64,000 bases of DNA from positions 28,162 through 92,161 of the forward strand of contig CACZCK010000016.1 in NCBI GenBank assembly GCA_902779675.1, given 5' to 3'. The notes beneath the pieces were generated by a model, which saw only the letters and a program-made list of their open reading frames with translations, was not told where the DNA came from and made no database searches. The DNA comes from an uncultured Coriobacteriaceae bacterium. GTDB lineage: Bacteria > Actinomycetota > Coriobacteriia > Coriobacteriales > Atopobiaceae. The position numbers were made by a program, and so were the translations under genes. Positions 7,410 to 16,608 of the stretch are shown piece by piece. Every line of letters begins with the position of its first letter. The first letter of the stretch is position 1.

Positions 7410-9371
7410 ATGGGCAAGTTTGAGCATGACGCCCGAGAGATGCTGCGTCTGGTGGGAGGCAAGGAGAACATCGCCGCCCTCACGCACTGCGTCACGCGTA
7501 TGCGGTTCACCCTGGTGGACCCGAGCATCGCTGACGTCCCGGCAATCGAGGCGCTGTCCGCCGCCAAGGGCAGCTTCACGCAGGCCGGTCAGTTCCAGGT
7601 GATCATCGGCAACGAGGTGACCGACTTCTACGACGAGTTCGTGGCCATCAGTGGCATCACGGGCGTTTCCAAGGACGAGGCCAAGGCCATCGCCGCCAAG
7701 CAGGGCAACCCGCTGCAGCGCCTTATGGGCTCCATCGCCGAGGTCTTTGCCCCGCTCATCCCCGCCATCATCACTGGCGGCCTGATCCTGGGCTTCCGCA
7801 ACGTCCTGGGCGACATGCCCTACTTCGGGCCCGACGGCAACGCCACCCTCGCGTCGATGTCGGTCTTCTGGAGCGGCGTCAACCACTTCCTGTGGCTTAT
7901 CGGCGAGGCCGTCTTCCACCTCGGCATCCCCGTGGGCATCTGCTGGTCGGTCACCCGCAAGATGGGCGGCACCGAGATGCTCGGCATCATCATGGGCCTG
8001 ACGCTGGTTTCCAGCCAGCTGCTCAACGCCTACGCCGTGGCCGGCGCCACCGCGGAGACCTGGGAGCAGTACAGCTGGAACTTCGGCTTCGCCCAGGTGC
8101 ACATGGTCGGCTACCAGGCGCAGGTCATCCCCGCCATCCTGGCCGCCATCACCTTCAACTACCTTGAGCGCTTCTTCAAGAAGATCACCCCGTCCATCGT
8201 CCAGATGATCGTGGTGCCCTTCTGCTCCATCCTGCTGGGCGTCATGGCCGCCCACTTCGTCCTCGGCCCCATCGGCTGGACGCTGGGCACGGGCGTCAGC
8301 TCCATCGTCAACGCCGGCATCACCGGCCCTGCCAAGGTGCTCTTCGGCGCCATCTTCGGCGGCGTCTACGCCCCGCTCGTGATCACCGGTCTGCATCACA
8401 TGACCAACGCCATCGACCTGCAGCTCATCGCCGACTACGGCGGAACGATGCTCTGGCCCATGATCGCCCTCTCCAACATCGCCCAGGGCTCCGCGGTCCT
8501 CGCCATGATCATGCTGCAGAAGGGCGACGAGAACGCCGAGCAGGTCAACATCCCCGCCTGCATCTCCTGCTACCTGGGCGTCACCGAGCCCGCCATCTTC
8601 GGCGTCAACCTCAAGTACATGTTCCCGTTCTACAGCGCCATGATCGGCTCCGCCATCGCCGGCTGCCTGTCCTGCGCCTTCGGCTGCACCGCCAACGCCA
8701 TCGGCGTCGGTGGCCTGCCCGGCATCCTGGCCATGCAGCCGCAGTCCATGCTCAAGTACGCCCTCTGCATGCTCATCGTCATCGTCGTCCCGTTCATGCT
8801 GTGCTACACCATCGGCAAGCGCAAGGGCATCGACAAGGAGGCCCAGGCCAAGGCAGCCGCAGCTCATGCCAAGGCCGCTGGCATCCCCACCGCTGCGACC
8901 CATGTGGACGCCGTCGACCAGCCCGGCACCCTGGCTGCTGTCATGGATGGCACCGCCACCGCCATGATTGACGCCCCCGACGCCGTGTTCGCCAGCCTCG
9001 CCATGGGCGACGGCGTGGTCATCGAGCCCTCCAACGGCGCGCTCTACAGCCCCGTCTCCGGCACCGTAACCATGCTCTTCGACACCAAGCATGCCATCGG
9101 CCTCATGTCCGACGACGGCACCGAGATCCTGATTCACATCGGCGTGGACACCGTCGAGCTTGCCGGCGCCCCCTTCACCGCGCACTGCGCGCAGGGTGAC
9201 AAGGTCAAGGCCGGCGACCTGCTGATGGAGGTCGACCTCGACGCCCTCGAGGCCGCCAACAAGCCCAGCGCTACCATGGTCATCGTCACCAACAGCGACG
9301 CCTTCAAGTCCATCAAGGCGAACGTCGGTCCCGTGAAGGCCGGCCAGGCCTCCTGCACGCTCACGAAGTAA
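7410..9371 (+). CDS. treP: PTS trehalose-type transporter, EIIBCA fusion
   Basis: A 653-residue permease that imports and phosphorylates a disaccharide. Domain order is EIIB (1-85, phospho-Cys27 in THCVTRMRF), membrane EIIC (about 105-470, with QAQVIPAILAAI and GVTEPAIFGVNLKYMFPF), an Ala-rich linker, and a glucose-type EIIA (about 500-653, phospho-His576 in ILIHIGVDTVEL). The Glc-family BC plus fused A is the TreP/SacP layout. The downstream trehalose-6-phosphate hydrolase fixes trehalose as the likely substrate. Many TreP proteins lack EIIA, so this one is self-sufficient. The EIIA could also serve the EIIBC at 42 kb, which has none. Confidence 0.9.
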   Translation: MGKFEHDAREMLRLVGGKENIAALTHCVTRMRFTLVDPSIADVPAIEALSAAKGSFTQAGQFQVIIGNEVTDFYDEFVAISGITGVSKDEAKAIAAKQGNPLQRLMGSIAEVFAPLIPAIITGGLILGFRNVLGDMPYFGPDGNATLASMSVFWSGVNHFLWLIGEAVFHLGIPVGICWSVTRKMGGTEMLGIIMGLTLVSSQLLNAYAVAGATAETWEQYSWNFGFAQVHMVGYQAQVIPAILAAITFNYLERFFKKITPSIVQMIVVPFCSILLGVMAAHFVLGPIGWTLGTGVSSIVNAGITGPAKVLFGAIFGGVYAPLVITGLHHMTNAIDLQLIADYGGTMLWPMIALSNIAQGSAVLAMIMLQKGDENAEQVNIPACISCYLGVTEPAIFGVNLKYMFPFYSAMIGSAIAGCLSCAFGCTANAIGVGGLPGILAMQPQSMLKYALCMLIVIVVPFMLCYTIGKRKGIDKEAQAKAAAAHAKAAGIPTAATHVDAVDQPGTLAAVMDGTATAMIDAPDAVFASLAMGDGVVIEPSNGALYSPVSGTVTMLFDTKHAIGLMSDDGTEILIHIGVDTVELAGAPFTAHCAQGDKVKAGDLLMEVDLDALEAANKPSATMVIVTNSDAFKSIKANVGPVKAGQASCTLTK

Positions 9372-9379
9372 CCACTGCG

Positions 9380-9410
9380 ACGGGGTGCCCGCCTTGTACC
9401 GGCACCCCGT
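9380..9410 (+). terminator. Hairpin between treP and treC
   Basis: Arms ACGGGGTGCC (9380-9389) and GGCACCCCGT (9401-9410) are perfect, followed by CCCTTT. It lies in the 86-bp treP-treC gap and probably attenuates rather than fully stops transcription, since treC has no obvious promoter of its own. Confidence 0.6.
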
Positions 9411-9457
9411 CCCTTTGGAAGGCCGCACCCGTCCTTCCACGAACGAATCGAGGAAAC

Positions 9458-11128
9458 ATGACCATCGCCGATAACAGCCGCGCCTTCGAGCTGGGCAGCA
9501 GGGTCGTGTATCAGGTCTACATCAAGTCCTTCCAAGACTCCGACGGCGACGGCATGGGTGACCTGCGCGGCATCACCAGCCGCCTCGACTACCTGGTGGA
9601 CCTTGGCATCGACTGTCTCTGGATCACGCCCTTCTTCCCCAGTCCGCAGAACGACAACGGCTACGACGTGAGCGACTACTGCGCCATCGAGCCCATCTAC
9701 GGCACCATGGACGACTTCGACGAGCTGTCCCGCCAGGCCAAGGCACGCGGCCTGAGCCTGATGCTCGACATGGTGTTCAACCACACCTCGACCGAGCACG
9801 AGTGGTTTCGGAAGGCACTTGCGGGAGACCCGCGCTACCTTGCCTACTACAAGTTCGTCGACGCCGAGCCCGGCGCCACCGCAGATGACCCTGGCAAGCC
9901 GCCCACCAACTGGGAGAGCAAGTTCGGCGGCAACGCCTGGGAGTACGTGCCCTCGCTCAACAAGTGGTACCTGCACCTGTTCGACGTCTCCCAGGCCGAC
10001 CTCAACTGGGACAACCCCCAGGTGCGCGAGGAGCTTGCGGGCGTGCTGCGCTTCTGGCGGGCCAAGGGCGTCGACGCCTTCCGCTTCGACGTCGTCAACC
10101 TCATCAGCAAGCCAGAGAGGCTCGAGGACGACTTCGAGGGCGACGGACGCCGCTTCTACTCCGACGGACCCCACATCCACGAGTACCTGCAGGAGCTGGT
10201 CAGGCTGGGCGGCATCGACGGCCTCATGACCGTCGGCGAGATGAGCTCCACCTCGCTCGAGAGCTGCATCGGCTACTCCAACCCCGCCAACCACGAGCTG
10301 GGCATGGCGTTCAACTTCCATCACCTGAAGGTCGACTACCCGGACGGCGAGAAGTGGGCGCTCATGGAGCCGGACATCGCGGAGCTGCGCGATCTGTTCG
10401 CCCGCTGGCAGCAGGACATGACCGCAGGTGGCGGCTGGAACGCGCTCTTCTGGTCGAACCACGACCAGCCGCGCCCCAACTCGCGCTTCGGCAACACCGA
10501 GAGCCACTGGTACGAGTCGAGCACCCTGCTCGCCACCTGCACGCACCTCATGCGGGGCACCCCCTACGTCTACCAGGGCGAGGAGCTCGGCCAGACCATC
10601 ACCGACTTCACGAGCATCGACCAGTACCGCGACGTGGAGTCGCTCAACTACTACCGCATCCTGCAGGAGCGCGGCCTCACGGCCGACGAGGCCTTCGCCG
10701 TCGTCCACGCGCGCTCGCGTGACGATGGGCGCACGCCCATGGCCTGGGACGACGGCCCCAACGCCGGCTTCACCACAGGCGAGCCGTGGCTCGGCCTCTG
10801 CGGGAACTACCCGACCATCAACGCGAAGACCGAGATGGCCGATCCCCATTCCGTGCGCGCCTACTTCAAGCGCCTCATCGCGCTGCGCAAGGCGGAGCGC
10901 GTCATCCAGGCGGGCGACGTGCGCTTCCTCGAATCGCCCGCCGACAAGGTCATCGCTTACGAGCGCACGCTCGATGGCGAGCGCATCGTGGTGCAGTGCA
11001 ACTTCTCGGGCGAAGAGCAGCCCGCACTCGAGCTCGACGGTGGCGAGATCCTTGTGAGCAACTATGACGAGGCCGCCCAGACGTCCACTCTGCGCCCCTG
11101 GGAGGGCACGGCTCGAATCTGGCGCTAG
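9458..11128 (+). CDS. treC: Trehalose-6-phosphate hydrolase (GH13)
   Basis: A 556-residue GH13 alpha-glucosidase that splits trehalose-6-phosphate into glucose and glucose-6-phosphate in the cytoplasm. Catalytic residues are visible: the nucleophile Asp in AFRFDVVN, the acid Glu in TVGEMSS and the third Asp in WSNHDQPR. The stretch MAFNFHHLKVDYPDGEKW matches the phosphotrehalase subgroup more than oligo-1,6-glucosidases. It stands 86 bp after treP in the same direction with a GAGGAAA ribosome site. The main alternative is another alpha-glucosidase, which the context makes less likely. Confidence 0.9.
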   Translation: MTIADNSRAFELGSRVVYQVYIKSFQDSDGDGMGDLRGITSRLDYLVDLGIDCLWITPFFPSPQNDNGYDVSDYCAIEPIYGTMDDFDELSRQAKARGLSLMLDMVFNHTSTEHEWFRKALAGDPRYLAYYKFVDAEPGATADDPGKPPTNWESKFGGNAWEYVPSLNKWYLHLFDVSQADLNWDNPQVREELAGVLRFWRAKGVDAFRFDVVNLISKPERLEDDFEGDGRRFYSDGPHIHEYLQELVRLGGIDGLMTVGEMSSTSLESCIGYSNPANHELGMAFNFHHLKVDYPDGEKWALMEPDIAELRDLFARWQQDMTAGGGWNALFWSNHDQPRPNSRFGNTESHWYESSTLLATCTHLMRGTPYVYQGEELGQTITDFTSIDQYRDVESLNYYRILQERGLTADEAFAVVHARSRDDGRTPMAWDDGPNAGFTTGEPWLGLCGNYPTINAKTEMADPHSVRAYFKRLIALRKAERVIQAGDVRFLESPADKVIAYERTLDGERIVVQCNFSGEEQPALELDGGEILVSNYDEAAQTSTLRPWEGTARIWR

Positions 11129-11155
11129 CTTGCCCAGGGCCTTCCCTCTTCCCTA

Positions 11156-11182
11156 GCGGGGCAGGTCTTGCGCCTGCCCCGC
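11156..11182 (+). terminator. Terminator of the treP-treC operon
   Basis: Perfect arms GCGGGGCAGG (11156-11165) and CCTGCCCCGC (11173-11182), followed by AGTTTT. It lies 27 bp after the treC stop. Confidence 0.8.
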
Positions 11183-11309
11183 AGTTTTACCGGTTGTCCC
11201 TGGGAGGTACGCTTCGCACAGACACGCAGCGCGCAGGGACCCTCCTTTTCCCGGCGGACCAGCTCCTCGTGGGCTGGCCCGTCCCTTATGGAACGCCCCG
11301 AACGACAGC

Positions 11310-11337
11310 GGCTCCCCCGGACCAGTCCGGGGGGGCC
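11310..11337 (-). terminator. Terminator of the first EIIA gene
   Basis: Twelve-base arms (11310-11321, 11326-11337) with one mismatch and a CCAG loop lie 27 bp past the stop of the EIIA gene on the minus strand. The T-run is weak. Confidence 0.55.
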
Positions 11338-11364
11338 GCTTGCAGTGCCTTTTGGGTGCCTTTG

Positions 11365-11820
11365 TTACAGGTCGATACCCTCGTTGATGAGCGCGCTGAT
11401 GGCCTCGGGGTCGTCGGTGGCGATGACCTTGTCACGGAACTCCTCGTTCATGAGCAGCACGGCCACCTGAGAGAGCATGCGCAGGAAGGTGACACCCGCC
11501 TCGCCCTCGGGCACCAGCAGCGAGATGGCCACCCTGATGGGCTGGCCGTCCATGGAGTCCCATGCCACGTCGCCGGCAAACTTGACCACCAGGACGGAGG
11601 CCTTAAGGACGGCGTCGCTCTTGCAGTGCGGAATGGCAAAGCCCGACATCATGCCGGTCGTGCCCTCTGCCTCACGCGCCTTGAAGGCCGCCAGGACGGC
11701 CTGCTCGTCGTTGGAGATGCCCAGCTCGGTGGCCTTTGCGGCCAGGAACTCGAGGACCTCGTCGACGTCGGTCGCGGGGTTGTCCAGAAAGACCTGGGAT
11801 GCCTTGACGAAATCTGCCAT
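11365..11820 (-). CDS. PTS EIIA protein, fructose/mannitol type (copy 1)
   Basis: A 151-residue cytoplasmic phosphocarrier of the PTS_EIIA_2 (fructose/mannitol/galactitol) family. The phosphorylated His is in GFAIPHCKSDAV, about residue 64. It is a close paralog of the EIIA at 12004-12450: both start with (K/I)ASQVFLDNPAT and share the PHCKS motif and similar C-termini. No EIIB or EIIC gene is adjacent, so the partner must be elsewhere. A separate hairpin follows each copy, so they are probably separate transcripts. Function beyond phosphotransfer, whether transport or regulatory, is unknown. Confidence 0.88.
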   Translation of the reverse strand: MADFVKASQVFLDNPATDVDEVLEFLAAKATELGISNDEQAVLAAFKAREAEGTTGMMSGFAIPHCKSDAVLKASVLVVKFAGDVAWDSMDGQPIRVAISLLVPEGEAGVTFLRMLSQVAVLLMNEEFRDKVIATDDPEAISALINEGIDL

Positions 11821-11946
11821 GCGTTCCTCCTGTCATCAGAAGATAAAAATTGCTCGTCTATGAATGTAGCACGCCTGCCCGAGGCGGAAGCGCAGCGTTT
11901 GTCTGACATCGGTATCAGGCCCGCATGCAGCGCAAACGCAAAGAAC

Positions 11947-11978
11947 GGGAGCCCGGCACCTCTCCGTGCCGGGCTCCC
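11947..11978 (-). terminator. Terminator of the second EIIA gene
   Basis: Perfect 13-base arms (11947-11959 and 11966-11978) with a six-base loop. The minus-strand continuation is GTTCTTT. It lies 26 bp after the stop of the EIIA gene starting at 12450. Confidence 0.8.
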
Positions 11979-12003
11979 CAGTCGTAGCTGTGGTTATGTG
12001 TGC

Positions 12004-12450
12004 TTAAGCACCCATGGCCGCGTTGATGGCGTCGGCGATGGCGTCGGCGTCAGCAGCCTCGAGCAGCTTAGCGCGATTGCTCTCGTCGGTGAGCATGCCA
12101 GCAACGGTGGAAAGCAGGGTCAGGTGCACGTCACCGTCGGGAGCGAACAGGGCGACAGCCATCTTGATGGGCTTGCCGTCCAGGCTCTTCCAGTCGATGG
12201 GGTTGGCGAACTTGACCACGTAGATAGCGGCGTCGTTGACGGCAGCGCTCTTGCAGTGCGGAATGGCGAAGCCACCCTGCATGCCGGTGGTGCCCATGGC
12301 CTCGCGGGCCTTGAAGGCGTCGAGAACGGCGGCCTCGTCATCGGACAGGCCCTGGGCCACGGCCTGCTTGGCCAAGAACTCGAGGGTCTCGTCGACGGTG
12401 GTGGCAGGGTTGTCAAGGAAGACCTGGGATGCCTTGATGTAATCGCTCAT
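12004..12450 (-). CDS. PTS EIIA protein, fructose/mannitol type (copy 2)
   Basis: A 148-residue EIIA_2 phosphocarrier, paralogous to the previous gene and likely from a local duplication. The phospho-His is in GGFAIPHCKSAAV (about residue 66). The AGAAGG-type ribosome site is replaced by a GAAGGAG-like AAGGAG just upstream of ATG 12450. It is upstream of copy 1 on the same strand, with its own terminator between. No cognate EIIB/EIIC is in the window, so the transported sugar is unknown. Confidence 0.88.
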   Translation of the reverse strand: MSDYIKASQVFLDNPATTVDETLEFLAKQAVAQGLSDDEAAVLDAFKAREAMGTTGMQGGFAIPHCKSAAVNDAAIYVVKFANPIDWKSLDGKPIKMAVALFAPDGDVHLTLLSTVAGMLTDESNRAKLLEAADADAIADAINAAMGA

Positions 12451-12584
12451 GCAATAACTCCTTCACAAAAGAGGGTGCCAGTCACTCTATTGAATGTACC
12501 ACGGTTCAACAATTGCTTGCCGAGCTTATTGGTAACGGTCGCAATTCTCTCCCCCACCGCACGCCCGGAGCTGCCAGATTGGCG

Positions 12585-13526
12585 CTAGCCGCGCTCGACC
12601 AGGGCCTGATAGGCGCAGCCATACATGGCCGCGTCATTGCCCAGGCTGGCGGGCAGAATGCGCGTGTCGACGCTCGGAGCAAGGCAGTAGCGGCGGAACG
12701 CATTGCGCAGGTCCTTGGCGTAGAGGTTGAAGCCGCCGCCCACGCCACCACCAATGAGGTAGATCTGCGGGTCGACGACCGCGGAGATCTGCGCCATGGC
12801 GTAGCCCAGGTAGTCGCACATGGTGGCAATGGCCGCCACGGCAGCCTTGTCGCCGGCGCGATGCGCGTTGAACACCGACAGGGTATCGGTGGGGCCGTCG
12901 AGCGCGACGGGCTCGGTGCCCAGACGCTCGCACTCCTGCTTGTAGCTGCGCACGATACCCGTCGCGGAGGCGTACTGCTCGAGGCAGCCCTTGCGGCCGC
13001 AGCCGCAGCTGGCGGTCTCGTCGCGGTTGACGGTCACATGACCAATCTCACCGCCCGCACCAAAGGCGCCGGAGACGAGCTTGCCGTTGGCCACCACGCC
13101 ACCACCGACGCCAGTGCCAATCGCGATGAGCACGAAGCTGCTGGCGCCCTTTGCGGTGCCCTGCCACAGCTCGCCGAGCGCCGCCGCGTTGGCGTCGTTG
13201 ACGAAGGCCAGGTTGGCGCGGGTGAAGGTGCGCTTGATGGCAGCCTGCAGGCCCTCGGGGTCGAGCTCGATGTTGGCGAGCATGCCCACCTTGCCCTCGT
13301 CGTCGACGGGGCCGGGCACGTCCAGGCCAATGGCGATGACATCCTCGGGGGCGGCGCCGTTCTCGGCGAGCAGGCCCTTGAGACCCTCGGTGACCACGGC
13401 AAACGCGGCCTCGCTCACGATCTCGCCAGTCGGAATCTTGGTGACGGCCTCGAGCGTACCCTCCGTCGAGAACATGCCGACCTTGATGCTCGTACCGCCA
13501 ATGTCGATGCCCAGAACCTTATCCAT
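12585..13526 (-). CDS. ROK-family sugar kinase, probable glucokinase
   Basis: A 313-residue ATP-dependent sugar kinase. It begins DKVLGIDIGGTSIKVG, the phosphate-binding loop. It carries FVNDANAAALGE (catalytic Asp region), IAIGTGVGGGVV, and the ROK zinc signature with CGCGRKGCLEQYAS at about residues 170-185. Length and absence of a helix-turn-helix make it an enzyme rather than a ROK repressor. It would phosphorylate the glucose released by TreC. N-acetylmannosamine or fructose kinase activity cannot be excluded. Confidence 0.85.
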   Translation of the reverse strand: MDKVLGIDIGGTSIKVGMFSTEGTLEAVTKIPTGEIVSEAAFAVVTEGLKGLLAENGAAPEDVIAIGLDVPGPVDDEGKVGMLANIELDPEGLQAAIKRTFTRANLAFVNDANAAALGELWQGTAKGASSFVLIAIGTGVGGGVVANGKLVSGAFGAGGEIGHVTVNRDETASCGCGRKGCLEQYASATGIVRSYKQECERLGTEPVALDGPTDTLSVFNAHRAGDKAAVAAIATMCDYLGYAMAQISAVVDPQIYLIGGGVGGGFNLYAKDLRNAFRRYCLAPSVDTRILPASLGNDAAMYGCAYQALVERG

Positions 13527-13809
13527 GTGATGTCCCTTCTCGAGGATCCTATAGCCACGGTCGTGATGTATGCCGCCAAGCGCCTCCCTCGACCCGAGTC
13601 GGCATACCCGTTAGGTAGTTTGACGCAACTGGAGAAGGCCGGATGTTCCCAAACTTATGCATTTCGGTGACAGTGCACCTGTGCCGCCGCAGCGACAGAC
13701 GAGCCGCCGAAGCCTGTCCGACGTTCTCTTTGTCACGCTCTGGCGCAGGTCCTATGGGTGGCTTACACTTGGCTTGTGCACACGTCGCCAAAACACACCA
13801 GGAGGCACC

Positions 13810-15414
13810 ATGAGCGACTTCCAACCCACTCTCACCGGCTTTGACACCGATCCCGACGCCACCACCATCCTGCCTGGCACGCCTGCGGCCGTCAGCCCCG
13901 CCGGAGTCCCCAACCCCAAGGCCGACATCGCCGCTCTCGACGAGCTCGAGCGTCATCTGTACGCGCACCGCTACGCGGCCAACGGCATGGCTGCCTACGG
14001 CGCGACCATCGATCCCGCGGCTGCCACCGCCGACCGTGGCGAGGCGCTGGCCATTCTGCAGGAGGAGGACCAGGCCCTGCTCTGCTCGCCCGAGACCGGT
14101 GCCCTGCTCGACCGTCTCGCGGCCGCCCAGGCGCTGCTCAGCCCGATCCAGGCTGCCCAGGTGCGCATCCTGCAGCGCGACCGCGCGAGCCTGGTGGACG
14201 TGCCGCCCGAGGTCCAGTCCGCCTTCACCCGCCTGACCACCGAGGCCGACGACGTGTGGCGCCATGCCAAGCTGGCGGGAGACTGGAAGGCCTTCGAACC
14301 CTATCTCGACCGCATCGTAGAGCAGATGCGCCAAATGGCCCAGTACCGCAACCCGTCAGCCGACGCCTACGACGTCTGGCTCGACGAGTTTGAGCATGAC
14401 ACCAACCAGGCCTTCTATGATCGCTTCTTTGGCCAGGTCAAGGAGGTCGTGGTGCCACTTTTGGCCGACGTTCGCGCGAGCCGCCGCCCTGCGGGACGCA
14501 ACCCCTTCCAGGGGCGCTTCGACACGAGCCGCCAGTGGGAGCTGGCACGCGACCTAGTGCGCCTCGAGGGCCTCGACGAGCGCAAGGTCTTCCTCACCTC
14601 CACCGAGCACCCCTTCTCCGAGGGCCTGACCAGCAACTATGCCATCGTCGCCGCGCACGTGCGCGAGGACGACGTGCTGTCCAACGTCTTCACCATGCTG
14701 CACGAGGGCGGGCACGCGCTTTACGAGATGGGCGTCGACTCTGCGCTCGACCGCACCTCGCTCAAGGGCGGCACGTCAAGCGGCATGCACGAGGCGCAGT
14801 CGCGCTTCTTCGAGAACTACGTGGGTCGCAGCCTGGCCTTTGCCCCGCGCCTCAACGAGGTCATGGCGCGCCAGTTCCGCGGGCAGCTGGGGCGCGCCAC
14901 GCCCAACCAGCTCTACGTCACCGTCAACCGCGTGGAGGCCCAGCCCATCCGCACCGAGGCCGACGAGCTCACCTATCCCCTGCACGTACTGGTGCGCTAC
15001 GAGATCGAGCAGCTACTGCTGTCGGGTGAGGCAAAGGCGGCGGACGTGCCGCGCCTCTGGACGCAGAAGTACCACGACTACCTGGGCATCAACGTGCCCA
15101 ACGACGCTCGCGGTGCCCTGCAGGACACCCACTGGTCGGGCGGTCTCATCGGCTACTTCCCCACCTATGCCTACGGCAGCGCCATCGGCGCGCAGCTCAA
15201 GGCCACCATGGTGCGCGAGGGCATGGACTTCGACGGCGTGTGTGCCTCCGGCGACCTCACACCCATCCACGCGTGGCTACGCGATCGCATCTGGCGCTTC
15301 GGCCGCTCGCGCGACACCTCGGAGCTGATCCTCGACGCCTGTGGCGAGCCCTTCTCGCCCGCATACTTCACCGACTACCTCACCGAAAAGTTCTCGGCGC
15401 TCTACGGCCTGTAG
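13810..15414 (+). CDS. M32 metallocarboxypeptidase (carboxypeptidase Taq type)
   Basis: A 534-residue cytosolic zinc carboxypeptidase that trims C-terminal residues from peptides. The zinc site [11 protein letters not shown] (HEXXH) is at about residue 300. The M32 motifs HESQSRFFEN (here [15 protein letters not shown]) and [15 protein letters not shown] follow in order. The start is set by CAGGAGG five bases before ATG 13810; the frame extends upstream without a ribosome site. The 13527-13809 gap shows no other feature I can name. Confidence 0.92.
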   Translation: MSDFQPTLTGFDTDPDATTILPGTPAAVSPAGVPNPKADIAALDELERHLYAHRYAANGMAAYGATIDPAAATADRGEALAILQEEDQALLCSPETGALLDRLAAAQALLSPIQAAQVRILQRDRASLVDVPPEVQSAFTRLTTEADDVWRHAKLAGDWKAFEPYLDRIVEQMRQMAQYRNPSADAYDVWLDEFEHDTNQAFYDRFFGQVKEVVVPLLADVRASRRPAGRNPFQGRFDTSRQWELARDLVRLEGLDERKVFLTSTEHPFSEGLTSNYAIVAAHVREDDVLSNVFTMLHEGGHALYEMGVDSALDRTSLKGGTSSGMHEAQSRFFENYVGRSLAFAPRLNEVMARQFRGQLGRATPNQLYVTVNRVEAQPIRTEADELTYPLHVLVRYEIEQLLLSGEAKAADVPRLWTQKYHDYLGINVPNDARGALQDTHWSGGLIGYFPTYAYGSAIGAQLKATMVREGMDFDGVCASGDLTPIHAWLRDRIWRFGRSRDTSELILDACGEPFSPAYFTDYLTEKFSALYGL

Positions 15415-15494
15415 GAGCGAGGCACGTCAGACACTGCCGCCGGAGCCGGCCCGCGCCAGGTCGACCCCGGCGGCCCTTCTTGGAAAGGATCTAC

Positions 15495-15968
15495 ATGAGA
15501 GCTGTACTGCAGCGGGTCTCGTCGGCATCCGTCGAGGTCGAGGGCCGGACGGTCGGGTCGTGCGGCAAGGGCTACCTGGTGCTTCTAGGCGTCGCGCCAA
15601 ATGACACCGAGGCCGAAGCCGAGCGCTTGTGGGGCAAGATCTACAACCTGCGCGTCTTCGACGACCCCGATGGCAAGATGAATCTCTCGCTCGCGGATGT
15701 GGACGGCGAGGTGCTGGTGGTGAGCCAGTTCACGCTGTTTGCCGACGCGCGCCGCGGCAACCGCCCGTCGTTTACCGGCGCCGCCCGCCCCGAGACGGCC
15801 ATCCCCCTCTACGAGCGCTTCTGCGAGTTGGCCCGTCGTGACGTACGCCATGTGGGGCAGGGTGTCTTTGGCGCCGAGATGCAGGTCTCACTGGTCAACG
15901 ACGGCCCCATCACCATCTGGCTCGACACCGACGAGCTAAGCCGCTCTCGCCGTCAGGGCACCTCATAG
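15495..15968 (+). CDS. dtd: D-aminoacyl-tRNA deacylase
   Basis: A 157-residue enzyme that hydrolyses D-aminoacyl-tRNAs, preventing mischarged D-amino acids from entering translation. The start [13 protein letters not shown], the catalytic-site motif SQFTLFAD followed by [12 protein letters not shown], and the cis-proline motif [10 protein letters not shown] are all present. The ATG at 15495 follows GAAAGGA; the frame is open further upstream but lacks family sequence. It lies 80 bp after the M32 peptidase. Confidence 0.95.
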   Translation: MRAVLQRVSSASVEVEGRTVGSCGKGYLVLLGVAPNDTEAEAERLWGKIYNLRVFDDPDGKMNLSLADVDGEVLVVSQFTLFADARRGNRPSFTGAARPETAIPLYERFCELARRDVRHVGQGVFGAEMQVSLVNDGPITIWLDTDELSRSRRQGTS

Positions 15969-16069
15969 CTGCTCGTATTACCGCTTTTTTACTATCACCC
16001 TCCATTGTTCCTCCATATGCTACAGTAGTCCCTATGCATTAGCCTGCACTACCAAAGGATGTGATTCGC

Positions 16070-16492
16070 ATGAGCAAGTACATCGACGAGTTCAAGGAGT
16101 TCATCGCTCAGGGCAACGTCATGGATATGGCTGTGGGCGTCATCATCGGCGGCGCCTTCACCGGCATCGTCAACTCCCTGATCGAGGACATCATCAACCC
16201 GATCATCACCCTGGCCACCGGTGGCAACGGCGCCGAGGTTGGCGGCCTCAACTTCAACGGCATCGACCTCGGCTCCTTCATCAGCGCCATTCTCAACTTC
16301 CTGATCATCGCCTTCATCGTCTTCAACATGGTCAAGGCCCTCAACAAGTTCAAGTCCGTGACTGGCCTCGAGCAGCCCGCCGAGGAGCCGGCTCCCGCTC
16401 CTGTCTGCCCGCACTGCCTCGAGGAGGTTAAGGAGGGCGCAACTCGCTGCCCGCACTGCGCCGGCGAGATCCCTGGTGGCGCCAAGGCCTAA
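16070..16492 (+). CDS. mscL: Large-conductance mechanosensitive channel with C-terminal zinc ribbon
   Basis: A 140-residue inner-membrane channel that opens under turgor stress. The start YIDEFKEFIAQGNVMDMAVG, TM1 (about 16-44) and TM2 (about 72-98) match MscL. The normal C-terminal helix is followed by CPHCLEEVKEGATRCPHC, two CPxC knuckles at about residues 112-132, as in a small zinc ribbon. The ATG at 16070 has AAAGGA upstream; a GTG at 16061 is less likely. A good terminator follows. The metal-binding tail is the unusual part. Confidence 0.93.
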   Translation: MSKYIDEFKEFIAQGNVMDMAVGVIIGGAFTGIVNSLIEDIINPIITLATGGNGAEVGGLNFNGIDLGSFISAILNFLIIAFIVFNMVKALNKFKSVTGLEQPAEEPAPAPVCPHCLEEVKEGATRCPHCAGEIPGGAKA

Positions 16493-16523
16493 GTGCCTCG
16501 CGCATCCATAGCGTCAACACCGA

Positions 16524-16547
16524 GGGGCAGGTCACACGACCTGCCCC
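16524..16547 (+). terminator. Terminator of mscL
   Basis: Perfect arms GGGGCAGGTC and GACCTGCCCC (16524-16533, 16538-16547), ACAC loop, then TTCCTTTTT. Confidence 0.9.
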
Positions 16548-16608
16548 TTCCTTTTTGGTTGGTTGTGCTCATGAGCCACCGCCCGGGCGGCGGCCGGCCA
16601 CGGCGGTG

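Noticed and set aside
7314..10849. Two very long antisense frames opposite treP and treC
   Set aside because: Their translations are repetitive His/Gly/Asp/Val strings without domains, while the plus strand has full PTS and GH13 motifs.
9458..11128. Oligo-1,6-glucosidase or sucrose isomerase as the call
   Set aside because: The phosphotrehalase-type stretch near residues 285-300 and coupling to a trehalose-type PTS with a TreR-like regulator favour TreC.
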